Program-made: the position numbers and the translations under genes | Part shown: positions 9,385 through 18,092 of the stretch, one piece after another | Layout: each line of letters opens with the position of its first letter | Position numbering within the stretch: the stretch's first letter is position 1 | Assembly: GCA_015689775.1 (NCBI GenBank) | Contig: WVSR01000001.1 | Span: 1,489,501 to 1,553,500, forward strand | Source: Rhodobacterales bacterium LSUCC0387 | GTDB taxonomy: Bacteria; Pseudomonadota; Alphaproteobacteria; Rhodobacterales; Rhodobacteraceae | Length of the DNA: 64,000 nucleotides | Direction: 5' to 3' | The notes under the pieces: generated by a model | Seen by the model: only the letters and a program-made list of their open reading frames with translations | The model's database searches: none | What the model was told of the DNA's origin: nothing

Positions 9385-10151
9385 ATCGCGTCTAGCTCTG
9401 CCTTAAGGTCGCCCATCTCGGCGCCCCCTGACATCAAGCGGCGCATTTCTTTATCACCAATCTCCGCGGCGGTGCCCGCGCCAATCGATTTGCCAAGCGC
9501 AAGGAAGGTGTAGCGATCCCCCACCAGACGCGAATGGATTTCGTTGTGGGTGATGAAAATAATCGCAATGTCCCCGCGCGCGCGCACGCGTTTGACTGTT
9601 TTCAAAACACCCATCTGCTGACGCTGACCAAGGGCCGATGTCGGTTCATCCAAAATCAAAACCTTAGCCCCGAAATAAATCGCGCGTGCAATCGCCAAAG
9701 TCTGACGCTGACCGCCTGACATTGTGCCAACCGCCTGCGTGGGGTCAGAGAAATCAATTCCGATCTTGAGCATCTCATCATGCGCAATCTGGTTCATCTC
9801 GTTCATGCGCAAGCTGCCAAGAGGCCCAGTTAATTCACGCCCCATAAAGAAATTACGGGTCACGCTCATCAACGGGTTCAAAGCCAAATCCTGATACACT
9901 GTGCCAATGCCAGCCGCAGACGCATCCCGTGGTGAGCGGAAGGTGACAGGTTTGCCTTCGATATAGATTTTGCCTTCGGTGGGTTGGTGAACACCTGCAA
10001 GGGTTTTGATCAGGGTCGACTTACCTGCGCCGTTATCCCCCAAAAGGCAATGCACCTCGCCCGGAAAGACCTCAAGATCAACGCCACCAAGGGCTGTGAA
10101 AGGACCAAAGCGTTTGACCAGATTTTCTACGCGAAGATAGGGTTCAGCCAT
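9381..10151 (-). CDS. Sugar/inositol ABC transporter ATP-binding protein
   Basis: A 256-aa single-domain ATPase of the CUT2 class: Walker A GDNGAGKST (38-46), signature MSGGQRQ (144-150), Walker B LILDEPTSAL and the switch region ITHN. Most CUT2 ATPases such as RbsA are double length; this short form is like FrcA. It is the last gene of the operon iolD-iolE-SDR-binding protein-permease-ATPase and starts two bases after the permease stop, with its GGAGG inside the end of the permease gene. Context makes myo-inositol or a related polyol the likely substrate (inference). Confidence 0.88.
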   Translation of the reverse strand: MAEPYLRVENLVKRFGPFTALGGVDLEVFPGEVHCLLGDNGAGKSTLIKTLAGVHQPTEGKIYIEGKPVTFRSPRDASAAGIGTVYQDLALNPLMSVTRNFFMGRELTGPLGSLRMNEMNQIAHDEMLKIGIDFSDPTQAVGTMSGGQRQTLAIARAIYFGAKVLILDEPTSALGQRQQMGVLKTVKRVRARGDIAIIFITHNEIHSRLVGDRYTFLALGKSIGAGTAAEIGDKEMRRLMSGGAEMGDLKAELDAI

Positions 10152-10153
10152 GG

Positions 10154-11266
10154 TTAAATCCCTCCTGTGATACGCTTGCGGATACGCTCATTGGCGAAAA
10201 CCGCAGCGAGCAAGATACCGCCAAGGAAAACGCGGAACCATGCGCCATCGATTGCAGGGATGAAAAACACTGCATTCGCCACAAGGCCAACGGTAATCGC
10301 CCCAAAAACCACGCCAAGGACCGAACCAAACCCGCCCGTCATCAGCGTGCCCCCCACAACCGCGATGGCAATCGCGAACAATTCCATCAAATTGCCTTTT
10401 GCGGCATCTGATGTGTTGGTGTCGTAGACTTGGCATGCTGCGAACATCGTGGCGCAAAAGGCGGTGAACATGAACAGGCCCACTTTCACCTTATCAACTG
10501 GAACACCATTGGCGCGCGCGGCCTCTTTGTTGTCGCCTGTCGCGTAAATCCAGTTGCCGATTTGCGTGCGGCTGAGCACAAAATAGGCCACGCACACAAT
10601 CACAATCCACCAGAAAAATCGCGCGTCAAACCCGTGAACCCATTGTTCACCGTTGCGGTTAAGATTGCCACCAAGCGCGAACCAAAAATCATAGAACCAC
10701 CCGAAAACCTCGCCGCCCATGATGTCGGCGAACCAGCTTTCCAGTTTGAAATCTTGTAGACCCGAGATTTGGGTCGATTGGTTGATCAGACGGAAGCAAA
10801 CTTCGGTAACCCCGCGCAAGAAAAACAAAAACGCCAAAGTCACAATGAAACTCGATAGGCCAGATCGCACAACGATCATGCCAATCACCCAACCGATCCC
10901 CAATGTCATCGCTAGGGTGATGAAAAAGGCGGCGGCAGGTGTTGCTTCGCCCAAACCAAAGGGCAAGCCCCATTTCAGCATCATCGCCATAGACATGCCT
11001 GCAAAGCCAATCATCGAACCAATCGACAGGTCAAATTCGCCTGCAATCATTAAAACAGCGGCCCCGGTGGCAATGATCCCATATTGGGCAATAATCGCGA
11101 TGTTATTCTTCAGACCCAAGGGGTTAAACGCCTTACCATCTGAAGCAATAGCCAAGGCCACGATGATGATAATCATCACCACGAATGAGCCGATCTCGGG
11201 ACGGCGTAAGAGTTTTTGCAAGGCAGTTTCTTGTTGAAGCCTGTTCGCTTCGTTTAGATCGGCCAT
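10154..11266 (-). CDS. Sugar/inositol ABC transporter permease (RbsC/FrcC type)
   Basis: A 370-aa inner-membrane protein with about ten hydrophobic segments and the CUT2 permease signature (GEFDLSIGSMIGFAGM and ATGDNKEAARANGVP). It forms the channel of the importer made with the flanking ATPase and binding protein. An intercistronic hairpin separates it from the binding-protein gene, so it is probably expressed at a lower level. The substrate is inferred from the neighbouring iolD and iolE genes. Confidence 0.88.
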   Translation of the reverse strand: MADLNEANRLQQETALQKLLRRPEIGSFVVMIIIIVALAIASDGKAFNPLGLKNNIAIIAQYGIIATGAAVLMIAGEFDLSIGSMIGFAGMSMAMMLKWGLPFGLGEATPAAAFFITLAMTLGIGWVIGMIVVRSGLSSFIVTLAFLFFLRGVTEVCFRLINQSTQISGLQDFKLESWFADIMGGEVFGWFYDFWFALGGNLNRNGEQWVHGFDARFFWWIVIVCVAYFVLSRTQIGNWIYATGDNKEAARANGVPVDKVKVGLFMFTAFCATMFAACQVYDTNTSDAAKGNLMELFAIAIAVVGGTLMTGGFGSVLGVVFGAITVGLVANAVFFIPAIDGAWFRVFLGGILLAAVFANERIRKRITGGI

Positions 11267-11304
11267 ATCTCACATCCTGTTTTTTATCTGGATTTTGAGG
11301 TTAA

Positions 11305-11330
11305 AAACAGGCGGGAAATCCCGCCTGTTT
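11305..11330 (-). terminator. Intercistronic hairpin after the binding-protein gene
   Basis: A perfect 11-bp stem (AAACAGGCGGG / CCCGCCTGTTT) with an AAAT loop lies 24 bases after the binding-protein stop and 39 bases before the permease start. In this orientation the stem is followed by a mixed sequence, not a T-run. It is therefore better read as an mRNA-stabilising or partially terminating hairpin that raises binding-protein levels over the membrane components, a common arrangement in ABC operons. Confidence 0.7.
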
Positions 11331-11353
11331 CAAGTCTAGACTGATCACAAAAC

Positions 11354-12265
11354 TTAGCGATCGATGCCTGCAAGTGCGGAAACCGATGCTGCGTTCGATG
11401 CATCTACAAAGCCTGGGCCAGATGGGATGTTCGCACCAGGCAACAGGCCTGCGCCTGTGTTGTACAGGTGCAAGACGATCACAGGCATATAGCCCTGCAG
11501 ACGCTGCTGCTGGTCGATGGTGAAGGCCGCATCACCTGCCTGGATCATGTCCATCACGCCAGGAGAAAGGTCAAAACATGCCAAGTGCACGTCTGCGCCA
11601 ACTTCCTGAATTGCGCGGTTTGCCGCTTCACAGACATGTGGGCCAACGGCCAATACGCCATCAATCGATTCATCCGCCTGCAGCGCCGCTGCCGTGCGAG
11701 TTTCGATCTGTGCGGGGTCGTTTGACACGTCAATCATATTCAGATCGCCGCCGACACCTTCGAAGTAGCCGGTGCAACGATCTACAAGCGCGGTGTTGAA
11801 CGCTTCTTGGTTCAAGCAAAGCCCGTTGGTCACGCCTTCTGCTGCAGCGCGCTCACCTGCTTTTTGACCCGCCAAACGCTCTGGCTGACCCACATGCATC
11901 AGCGCACCAAGCTCTGCGGATGACTCAAGACCTGAGTTCATGGTAATCACGGGAATGCCGTCCGCAACAGCGGACCGGATTGCTCCACCAAGCGCGTCTG
12001 CGTCAGGCAGCGATACGATGATGCCATCGGGCTGCGTTGCGGCTGCGGCTTCGATTAACTGCGCCATTGCAGCCATGTCGCCCGATACGTCAAAGTTATA
12101 TTCCAGGGTCGCGCCTACAGCCTCGGCTGCATCACGGCCACCCTTTTCCACAACAGGCCAGAACGGGTCTGTGCCCTGCGTGTGGGTGATCATAACATAA
12201 CGTTCAGCATGTGCCGCACCTGCCATCAAAGCAGCTGCTGCAGCGGTGATAATGAGTTTCTTCAT
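11354..12265 (-). CDS. Periplasmic sugar/inositol-binding protein
   Basis: A 303-aa protein with a clear signal peptide (MKKLIITAAAAALMAGAAHA, cleavage about residue 20) followed by a RbsB-like periplasmic-binding fold (ITHTQGTDPFWPVV; GIIVSLPDADAL). It delivers substrate to the permease and ATPase downstream. Its RBS GGGAGG is well placed. MocB and IbpA-type inositol and rhizopine binding proteins belong to the same family, and the iol context suggests an inositol-type ligand, but the pocket cannot be read from sequence alone. Confidence 0.88.
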   Translation of the reverse strand: MKKLIITAAAAALMAGAAHAERYVMITHTQGTDPFWPVVEKGGRDAAEAVGATLEYNFDVSGDMAAMAQLIEAAAATQPDGIIVSLPDADALGGAIRSAVADGIPVITMNSGLESSAELGALMHVGQPERLAGQKAGERAAAEGVTNGLCLNQEAFNTALVDRCTGYFEGVGGDLNMIDVSNDPAQIETRTAAALQADESIDGVLAVGPHVCEAANRAIQEVGADVHLACFDLSPGVMDMIQAGDAAFTIDQQQRLQGYMPVIVLHLYNTGAGLLPGANIPSGPGFVDASNAASVSALAGIDR

Positions 12266-12302
12266 GGTCTTCCTCCCAAGTTGTATGCTCCAAAGAGCTG
12301 TT

Positions 12303-12323
12303 ATTCTGCGCTTATGGCAGAAT
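12303..12323. promoter_or_regulatory. Inverted repeat upstream of the binding-protein gene
   Basis: ATTCTGC, seven bases, GCAGAAT: a perfect 7-bp inverted repeat 38 bases upstream of the binding-protein start, in the 101-base gap after the SDR gene. It could be an operator for a promoter local to the transporter genes, or an mRNA hairpin. No function is established. Confidence 0.4.
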
Positions 12324-12366
12324 TCTTTGAAACACCTTTGCGCGCGTCCTCATGCTTGGCCCCTCC

Positions 12367-13182
12367 TCACGGCACCAATGCATGAGCAGGCGCAGGTGCC
12401 TGTCCATCATACCCGCCCCAAACTGATTGATCAAAATGAATAACAGAACCTGTCATCATTCCGCTATCGTCGGACGCCATCCATAAGACTGCTTTTGCCA
12501 CCTCCACTGGGTCAAGCAATCTTCCGAAAGGTAATTCCTTTGCGGCGCGATCAAGTGCGCCTGCGTCTCCTGTCTCCGCCTCTTGCAAGGCGCGTTCACC
12601 ATCGGAATTCATCCATCCGATATCCAATTGGTTCACCCGCACCCCATTGCGCATCAGCGCAAACCCCGCGTGGCGGCTCAGCGTAGCAAGCGCGCCCTTT
12701 GATACTGCGTAAGGCGCAAGAAACGGCTGTCCCACCCTCGAAGATGCCGATCCAATGTTCACGATGGTGCCTTTGACACCAACCTTTTGCATTAGCAATG
12801 CGGCGTCTTGCATCAAGAAAAACGGCGCACGGGTGTTGACCGCAATCATTTTATCAAAAAGAGCGCCGTTGGTGTTCAGCAGATTTCCACGATCAGTCAT
12901 GCCTGCCGCATTAACCAAAATATCCACGCGACCAAAATGCGCGTTAGCAGCAGGAATAATACCACGCACGGCATCTAAATCGGCCAAATCCGCGCTCACA
13001 AAGTGACATTGGGTGTCAAATTCATCCGCGATAAGATCACAAATACGCCGACCTCTAGCAACGTTACGGCCCACCACAATGAGGCCTTCTACATCCGCCT
13101 CTGCAAATACGCGAGCGATTGCTGCCCCAAGACCTTGAGTGGCGCCAGTTATAACAGCAATTTTACCAACTAAACTACTCAC
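12367..13182 (-). CDS. SDR family oxidoreductase in inositol operon
   Basis: A 271-aa short-chain dehydrogenase/reductase: nucleotide motif TGATQGLG (13-20), NAG-equivalent NAAG, catalytic Tyr/Lys in YAVSK, and GSxxS in NIGSAS. It would oxidise or reduce a polyol or keto-sugar with NAD(P). The start codon is GTG with GGAG nine bases upstream. It lies between iolE and the ABC transporter genes on the same strand, so an inositol isomer or derivative is a reasonable substrate guess. The 136 bases upstream are A+T-rich and contain a short AGCGCT-TTGGT-AGCGCT dyad at 13216-13232. Confidence 0.85.
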   Translation of the reverse strand: MSSLVGKIAVITGATQGLGAAIARVFAEADVEGLIVVGRNVARGRRICDLIADEFDTQCHFVSADLADLDAVRGIIPAANAHFGRVDILVNAAGMTDRGNLLNTNGALFDKMIAVNTRAPFFLMQDAALLMQKVGVKGTIVNIGSASSRVGQPFLAPYAVSKGALATLSRHAGFALMRNGVRVNQLDIGWMNSDGERALQEAETGDAGALDRAAKELPFGRLLDPVEVAKAVLWMASDDSGMMTGSVIHFDQSVWGGYDGQAPAPAHALVP

Positions 13183-13318
13183 AAGAGCGAGCTCCGCGTC
13201 GAACTAGAATTTTGCAGCGCTTTGGTAGCGCTAACTGAATACTTGCACAAGCAATAATAAAGAAAAACCGAAAATATTTTAAGCAAAGCTTCAATACACC
13301 TATTCGAATTAAAAATCA

Positions 13319-14215
13319 TTATATTTCAACGTTGTATCCAGATTTAGAAAATAATTCTGCGAGCACTCTGCGTCCAAGTGACGCCATTTCTCGAGGCGAA
13401 TTCAGTTTGGGATCCTGCTCTGCCTCCACAACAAACCAGCCCTCGTAACCGACGCCTTCCAGTGCGGCGATAATGCTAGCGAAATTAAGATCCCCATCGC
13501 CTGGTACAGTAAAGGCACCCATAACCACCGCATCTAGGAAACTAATTCTAGTTCTATCAATTTTTTCCACTACCTCTTTGCGGATATCCTTCGTGTGGAC
13601 GTGAGAGATCCGTGTATGATGATTGTCGATTACGCGTAAATTATCGCCGCCTGCGAAGGCCATATGCCCAGCATCAAACAGCAGCGGCACGGAGGAATGC
13701 TTCATAAACAAATCAAGCTCCGTTTCGGTTTCAACCACAGCGGCCATGTGATGATGATAACAAATTGGCATCCCTTGAGCGGCGCACCAATCGGCGAAAT
13801 CGGACATTTTACGCCCGTATGTGGCCATCTCGGCCTCACTGATCACAGGCTTTTGCGCCAAGGGCACTTCGCGTTTTCCCTGAACAGAACGCGCAGTTTC
13901 GCCATATACAATGCAGGGAGCATCGGCATCTTTGAAGAACGCCAACTGTGCTGCGATGCGATCTTTTTCGCGCTCGACATCACCATCAAGCAATTCGCCC
14001 GAAAACCACCCGCCACAGACAGACACGCGATAGCGATCCAAAATTGGGCCCAGAACCGTCATGTCCATCGGAAAGCGGCGGCCTGTTTCCATTCCGCTAA
14101 ACCCTGCCTCAGAGGCTTGAGCCAGACATTCCTCTAGGCTGACATCATCTGATAACTCAGGCAGATCGTCATTCCACCATGCTATCGGGGCAATACCCAA
14201 TTTGGCCTTCAACAT
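13319..14215 (-). CDS. iolE: Myo-inosose-2 dehydratase
   Basis: A 298-aa xylose-isomerase-like TIM barrel whose N-terminus (KLGIAPIAWWNDDLPEL) is characteristic of IolE, which removes water from 2-keto-myo-inositol to give the diketone used by IolD. Candidate metal ligands lie in METG, FDAGHMAF and HVHTKD. It starts five bases after the iolD stop, so the two successive pathway steps are co-translated. The last codons are A+T-rich. This is the better IolE candidate of the two in the window (the other is at 28191). Confidence 0.9.
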   Translation of the reverse strand: MLKAKLGIAPIAWWNDDLPELSDDVSLEECLAQASEAGFSGMETGRRFPMDMTVLGPILDRYRVSVCGGWFSGELLDGDVEREKDRIAAQLAFFKDADAPCIVYGETARSVQGKREVPLAQKPVISEAEMATYGRKMSDFADWCAAQGMPICYHHHMAAVVETETELDLFMKHSSVPLLFDAGHMAFAGGDNLRVIDNHHTRISHVHTKDIRKEVVEKIDRTRISFLDAVVMGAFTVPGDGDLNFASIIAALEGVGYEGWFVVEAEQDPKLNSPREMASLGRRVLAELFSKSGYNVEI

Positions 14216-14220
14216 GAAGT

Positions 14221-16098
14221 TTATACTCCAACCCTCTGTTTTTTACGGAATTCTTCTTGTCCCTGGCGGGCAACTTGAACGCTTTTACGGGGGCTGACTT
14301 CAGGCACACCCACATACCAATCCGCGCCACCATCTGTCCAAGTATAGGCATCAGAAGAAATTGAAATCACGGTTGTCGCATCGGTGGTCTGCGCCCATTC
14401 CATCGCTGCCTCTAGATCGGCAAGGCTTTCACAATGGCGCGCATAGGCCCCCATGGCCTCAGCATGTTTTGCAAAATCAACATGGCGAACATTGGCAGGG
14501 TCTTTCACGCGGCAATCCTTGAGCAGGTTGTTAAACCCTGCCCCGCCCGTATTGGTCTGCAAACGATTGATTACCGCATAACCGCCATTGTCGCAGACGA
14601 TAACGATCATCTTATGGCCTGAAATCACCGACGAATGGATGTCCGAATTCATCATCATATAAGACCCATCCCCGACCATGACGATGGGTGTGCCTTTGCT
14701 ACCTGCCATCGCCATCGCGTGGCCCCAGCCCCCTGCAACCTCATAGCCCATGCAAGAATAGCCGAATTCGCAATCATAGGTATGTGGTGCCTTGCAGCGC
14801 CAATTTTTGATCGTTTCACCAGGCAATCCACCTGCGGCTGTCACCATCACATCTTCGGGGCGCGCCATGCGGTTCACAACACCGATGACCTGCGCATAGG
14901 ATGGCACGGCCTGATTTGTCGGGGCTTGGCCCTTGTCCAAGAAATCATTCCACTCGGCATACCATTTTTGCGCCTGAATCATAAGGGCAGACGGGGCAGA
15001 CCAATCCCCCAATTGCGCATCAATTTCGGTGATCGCCTCAAGCGCATCCCCCACAACGGCCTGTGCGCGGTGCTTTTGCGCATCAAACCGCGCCGCGTTA
15101 ATATTGATAAACCGCGCATCCTTTGGGAACGTTGTCCATGACCCTGTGGTGAAATCCTGCAAACGGGTGCCAATGGCAATCACCACATCCGCCGTTTCCG
15201 CCAATTGCCGCGCGGCCTCAGTGCCTTCAATCCCCATTGGGCCTGCATAGGCAGGGTTGTCATGCACAACGCCGCCCTTGCCTGCAATGGTTTCAGCCAT
15301 TGGGATACCACGGCGCTTAGCGAAATCTGCCACCGCGGCCTCGGCCCCAGAATAGCGCACCCCACCCCCTGCAATAATGAAGGGGTTTTTCGCGGTTTTC
15401 AGAATGTCGACCGCCGCCTCAACCTGATCGCGCGAAGGGCGTGGGCGGGCGATTGTCCAAACTTTCCGCTCGAAAAAAGCCTCTGGATAATCATAGGCCA
15501 ATTCCTGCGTATCTTGGGGTAGACCAAGGAAGGCCGGCCCACAATCCGCAGGGTCAAGCATCGTAGCCACAGCCGCAGGAAAAGATTGGATGATCTGCGC
15601 AGGATGGGTGATCCGATCCCAATAGCGCGTCACAGCACGGAAACTGTCGTTCACCGTGATGCTTGGATCCCCGAAATGCTCGACCTGCTGCAACACAGGA
15701 TCGGGCAAGCGGTTCACGTAAGTGTCACCTGACAATAACAACACGGGCAAGCGGTTGGCATGCGCAACACCCGCAGCCGTGACCATATTCGTGGCACCTG
15801 GCCCGACTGATGATGTCGCGACCATAATCTGACGGCGTTTTTTTGCTTTGGCATATGCAATCGCAGCCAAGGCCATGGATTGCTCATTCTGCCCGCGCCA
15901 TGTTGGAAGCCGATCTTGAACGCGCTCTAGCGCCTCGGCCAAGCAGGTTACATTGCCATGGCCGAAAATCCCGAACACCCCTGCAAACAGCGGCACCTCC
16001 TCGCCATCAATGATGGTGAATTGATTAACCATGTAGCGCACGATTGCCTGCGCCATAGTTAGACGCACAGTGCCGTTTGCACTTGCTCGGTTACTCAT
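14221..16098 (-). CDS. iolD: 3D-(3,5/4)-trihydroxycyclohexane-1,2-dione hydrolase
   Basis: A ThDP-dependent enzyme of about 625 aa that opens the inositol ring to give 5-deoxy-glucuronate. Evidence: the N-terminal ThDP fold (GIFGHGNVTCLAEAL), the catalytic Glu region NEQSMA, and the GDG...N cofactor motif starting GDGSYMMMNSDIHSS near residue 500. The frame extends up to an ATG at 16134, but that codon sits at the predicted transcription start. ATG 16098, with GGAAGGGG just upstream, gives a normal leader of about 35 bases, so I use it. First gene of the minus-strand iol operon. Confidence 0.93.
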   Translation of the reverse strand: MSNRASANGTVRLTMAQAIVRYMVNQFTIIDGEEVPLFAGVFGIFGHGNVTCLAEALERVQDRLPTWRGQNEQSMALAAIAYAKAKKRRQIMVATSSVGPGATNMVTAAGVAHANRLPVLLLSGDTYVNRLPDPVLQQVEHFGDPSITVNDSFRAVTRYWDRITHPAQIIQSFPAAVATMLDPADCGPAFLGLPQDTQELAYDYPEAFFERKVWTIARPRPSRDQVEAAVDILKTAKNPFIIAGGGVRYSGAEAAVADFAKRRGIPMAETIAGKGGVVHDNPAYAGPMGIEGTEAARQLAETADVVIAIGTRLQDFTTGSWTTFPKDARFININAARFDAQKHRAQAVVGDALEAITEIDAQLGDWSAPSALMIQAQKWYAEWNDFLDKGQAPTNQAVPSYAQVIGVVNRMARPEDVMVTAAGGLPGETIKNWRCKAPHTYDCEFGYSCMGYEVAGGWGHAMAMAGSKGTPIVMVGDGSYMMMNSDIHSSVISGHKMIVIVCDNGGYAVINRLQTNTGGAGFNNLLKDCRVKDPANVRHVDFAKHAEAMGAYARHCESLADLEAAMEWAQTTDATTVISISSDAYTWTDGGADWYVGVPEVSPRKSVQVARQGQEEFRKKQRVGV

Positions 16099-16140
16099 AC
16101 CAGCACCCCTTCCCTGGTCTAGATTCGTCTTCATACAAAA

Positions 16141-16204
16141 TGTATATTGACAAATTATTTTTTATGCAACGATCATTGCAGGAACTTTTTTGACGCTGTA
16201 ATAG
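16141..16204. promoter_or_regulatory. Divergent iolD / aldolase promoters with a shared operator
   Basis: The 16-bp imperfect palindrome TGCAACGATCATTGCA (16165-16180) lies between the divergent iolD and aldolase operons. On the minus strand a -35 TTGCAT (16169-16164) and -10 TATACA (16146-16141) are 17 bases apart; on the plus strand a -35 TTGCAG (16176-16181) and a weaker -10 TAATAG (16199-16204) are also 17 apart. Both -35 boxes overlap the palindrome arms, so one bound repressor could close both promoters. The RpiR-type regulator at 19215 is the obvious candidate. Confidence 0.6.
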
Positions 16205-16287
16205 TGACGCTGAAAGACTATGCGCTTGCTTAAAGTTTGGGCGCAGGTTTCCCCCAAATCCCGGCCACAGTCACGGAGAGGCTAGAA

Positions 16288-17109
16288 ATGAAAGTAAATA
16301 AAATCAAAGCCTTATGGCAAGGGGATCAGCCCGCGTTGAACGGTTGGTGTTCAATCGGCTCTAGCTTTACCGCAGAGATCATGGCGGCGCAGGGTTTTGA
16401 CAGTATCACCGTTGATATGCAGCATGGCGCGTTGGATTATGGCATGGCTTTGCCCATGGTGCAGGCCTTGCGCAATGCAGGCCCCACCATCATGGCCCGC
16501 GTGCCATGGCGTGACCCCAGTTGGATCATGAAGGCCTTGGATATGGGCGTTGAGGGGATCATCTGCCCCATGGTGAATTCCCGCGCCGAAGCAGAAGAAT
16601 TCGTCAGCTATCTGCGCTACCCCCCGCATGGGCAGCGCAGCTATGGCCCGACCCGCGCGGTGATCGCAGACCCCAGTTACAATGTAAAAGCCGCGAATGC
16701 GCAGGTTTTGGCCATTGCAATGATCGAAACCGCGGCGGGCATGGAGCATCTTGAGGAGATCGCAGCCACACCTGGCCTAGACGGTATCTATGTTGGCCCT
16801 GCTGATCTGACCCTCGGCACCCAAGCGGGGCGTTTGCCGCCTGGGTTTGACCGTGAAGAACCCGAGATGATCACGATGATTCAGGAAATCGCTGCCGTAT
16901 GTCGTAAGAACAAGATCGCCGCCTGCCTGCATTGCGGCAGCCCTGCCTATGCCGCCCGCGCCATTGAGTGGGGTTACCGCCTGACCACTGTTGGGGGCGA
17001 TGTGCGCTTTTTGGCGCAATCAGCCCGCGCGGCAGTCACGGGCTGGCATGAGGTTGTGGGGCGCGCCGGTGGTTCCGACAGCAGCAGTGCCGGCAAAGGG
17101 GGCTATTGA
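16288..17109 (+). CDS. HpcH/HpaI family aldolase
   Basis: A 273-aa class II (metal-dependent) pyruvate aldolase-like protein. Family motifs are VDMQHG, the metal and substrate region MIETAAGMEHLEEI and GIYVGPADLTLG. Such enzymes reversibly cleave 2-keto-3-deoxy acids into pyruvate plus an aldehyde. The frame opens at 16237, but ATG 16288 follows GGAGAGG at good distance and gives the standard family start. It is the first gene of a plus-strand operon with a hydroxyacid dehydrogenase, a Gfo/Idh dehydrogenase, the RpiR regulator and iolC. Its role beside inositol genes is not standard, so it may handle a side branch. Confidence 0.86.
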   Translation: MKVNKIKALWQGDQPALNGWCSIGSSFTAEIMAAQGFDSITVDMQHGALDYGMALPMVQALRNAGPTIMARVPWRDPSWIMKALDMGVEGIICPMVNSRAEAEEFVSYLRYPPHGQRSYGPTRAVIADPSYNVKAANAQVLAIAMIETAAGMEHLEEIAATPGLDGIYVGPADLTLGTQAGRLPPGFDREEPEMITMIQEIAAVCRKNKIAACLHCGSPAYAARAIEWGYRLTTVGGDVRFLAQSARAAVTGWHEVVGRAGGSDSSSAGKGGY

Positions 17110-18092
17110 TGACACGGCTCTTGGTGGCGGGGGCGCTGCACCCGACTGGTGAGGCACTGCTTGAGCGGCTCAAAACGCAGGGGGTGGATGTCACCTATGT
17201 GACCGATCCCGTACCTACGGCCTATCTGCCCTATCTGCCGCAGGCGGATGCGCTTGTGCTGCGCACACAACCCCTTACAGCTGAGATGATTGCAACCGCA
17301 CCAGACCTGAAAATCGTCTCGCGCCACGGCGTGGGATATGACGCGGTGGATGTGGATGCGCTGTCGGCACGCGGGATTGGCTTGGCCATTGTGGGGGATG
17401 TGAATTCGTTCTCCGTGGCCGAGCAGGCCATGATGATGATGCTTGCAGGCGCGAAACAGGCGCTAGAAGCGCATATCGCCACGCGCGGCAGCGAAGGATT
17501 CAATTGGAACTGGCGTAATCTTCTACGCGCACGCGAGGTGTATAACAAACACCTGTTGATCATCGGCTACGGCCGCATCGGGCGGCGTTTGGCAAAAATG
17601 GCCGATGGGTTTGGTATGCATATTTCCGCCTATGACCCCTATCTTTCCCAAATGGGCGCATGGCCCGAAGGGGCCGCGCAAGAAGTGACAGATTTATCCG
17701 CAGCCTTGGCTGAGGCCGACTTCGTCTCGGTGCATGTCCCCGCAGCCAAAGGCGCGCTGTTGGATCGCGATGCATTTACAAAAATGAAACGGGGAGTTGT
17801 GATCTGCAACACGGCGCGCGGTGGCGTTGTCGATGAAGCGGCCCTGTTGGCGGCGCTCAAGGATGGCACGGTGGCTGCGGCAGGGTTGGATGTGTTCCAA
17901 TCAGAACCCCCTGCCCTTGATAACCCGCTTTTCTCGGATCCGCGGGTGATCCTGTCGCCCCATATTGGCGGGCTGTCCAATGAGGCGGCTGAACGTATGG
18001 CCTGCGCCTGCGTGGAAAACGCGCTGAACTTTATCGAAGGCAGGATTGATCCTGCGCTCATTGTCAATCACGAGGCAATCAATGGCAGCTAA
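17109..18092 (+). CDS. D-isomer-specific 2-hydroxyacid dehydrogenase
   Basis: A 327-aa NAD(P)-dependent dehydrogenase of the SerA/D-2-hydroxyacid family: Rossmann motif GYGRIGRRLA near residue 155, catalytic Arg region NTARGG, Glu in DVFQSEPP and His in SPHIGG. It would interconvert a 2-keto acid and a D-2-hydroxy acid. The start ATG overlaps the aldolase stop (TGATG), so the two are translationally coupled and may act in sequence on aldolase products. The exact substrate is unknown. Confidence 0.87.
   Translation: MTRLLVAGALHPTGEALLERLKTQGVDVTYVTDPVPTAYLPYLPQADALVLRTQPLTAEMIATAPDLKIVSRHGVGYDAVDVDALSARGIGLAIVGDVNSFSVAEQAMMMMLAGAKQALEAHIATRGSEGFNWNWRNLLRAREVYNKHLLIIGYGRIGRRLAKMADGFGMHISAYDPYLSQMGAWPEGAAQEVTDLSAALAEADFVSVHVPAAKGALLDRDAFTKMKRGVVICNTARGGVVDEAALLAALKDGTVAAAGLDVFQSEPPALDNPLFSDPRVILSPHIGGLSNEAAERMACACVENALNFIEGRIDPALIVNHEAINGS

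Noticed and set aside
12316-12329. A 14-base string shared with the cysK upstream region near 55201
   Set aside because: A match of this length within 64 kb is expected by chance and there is no common context.
16098-16134. ATG 16134 as iolD start
   Set aside because: It coincides with the predicted transcription start and has no RBS; ATG 16098 has both leader and RBS.
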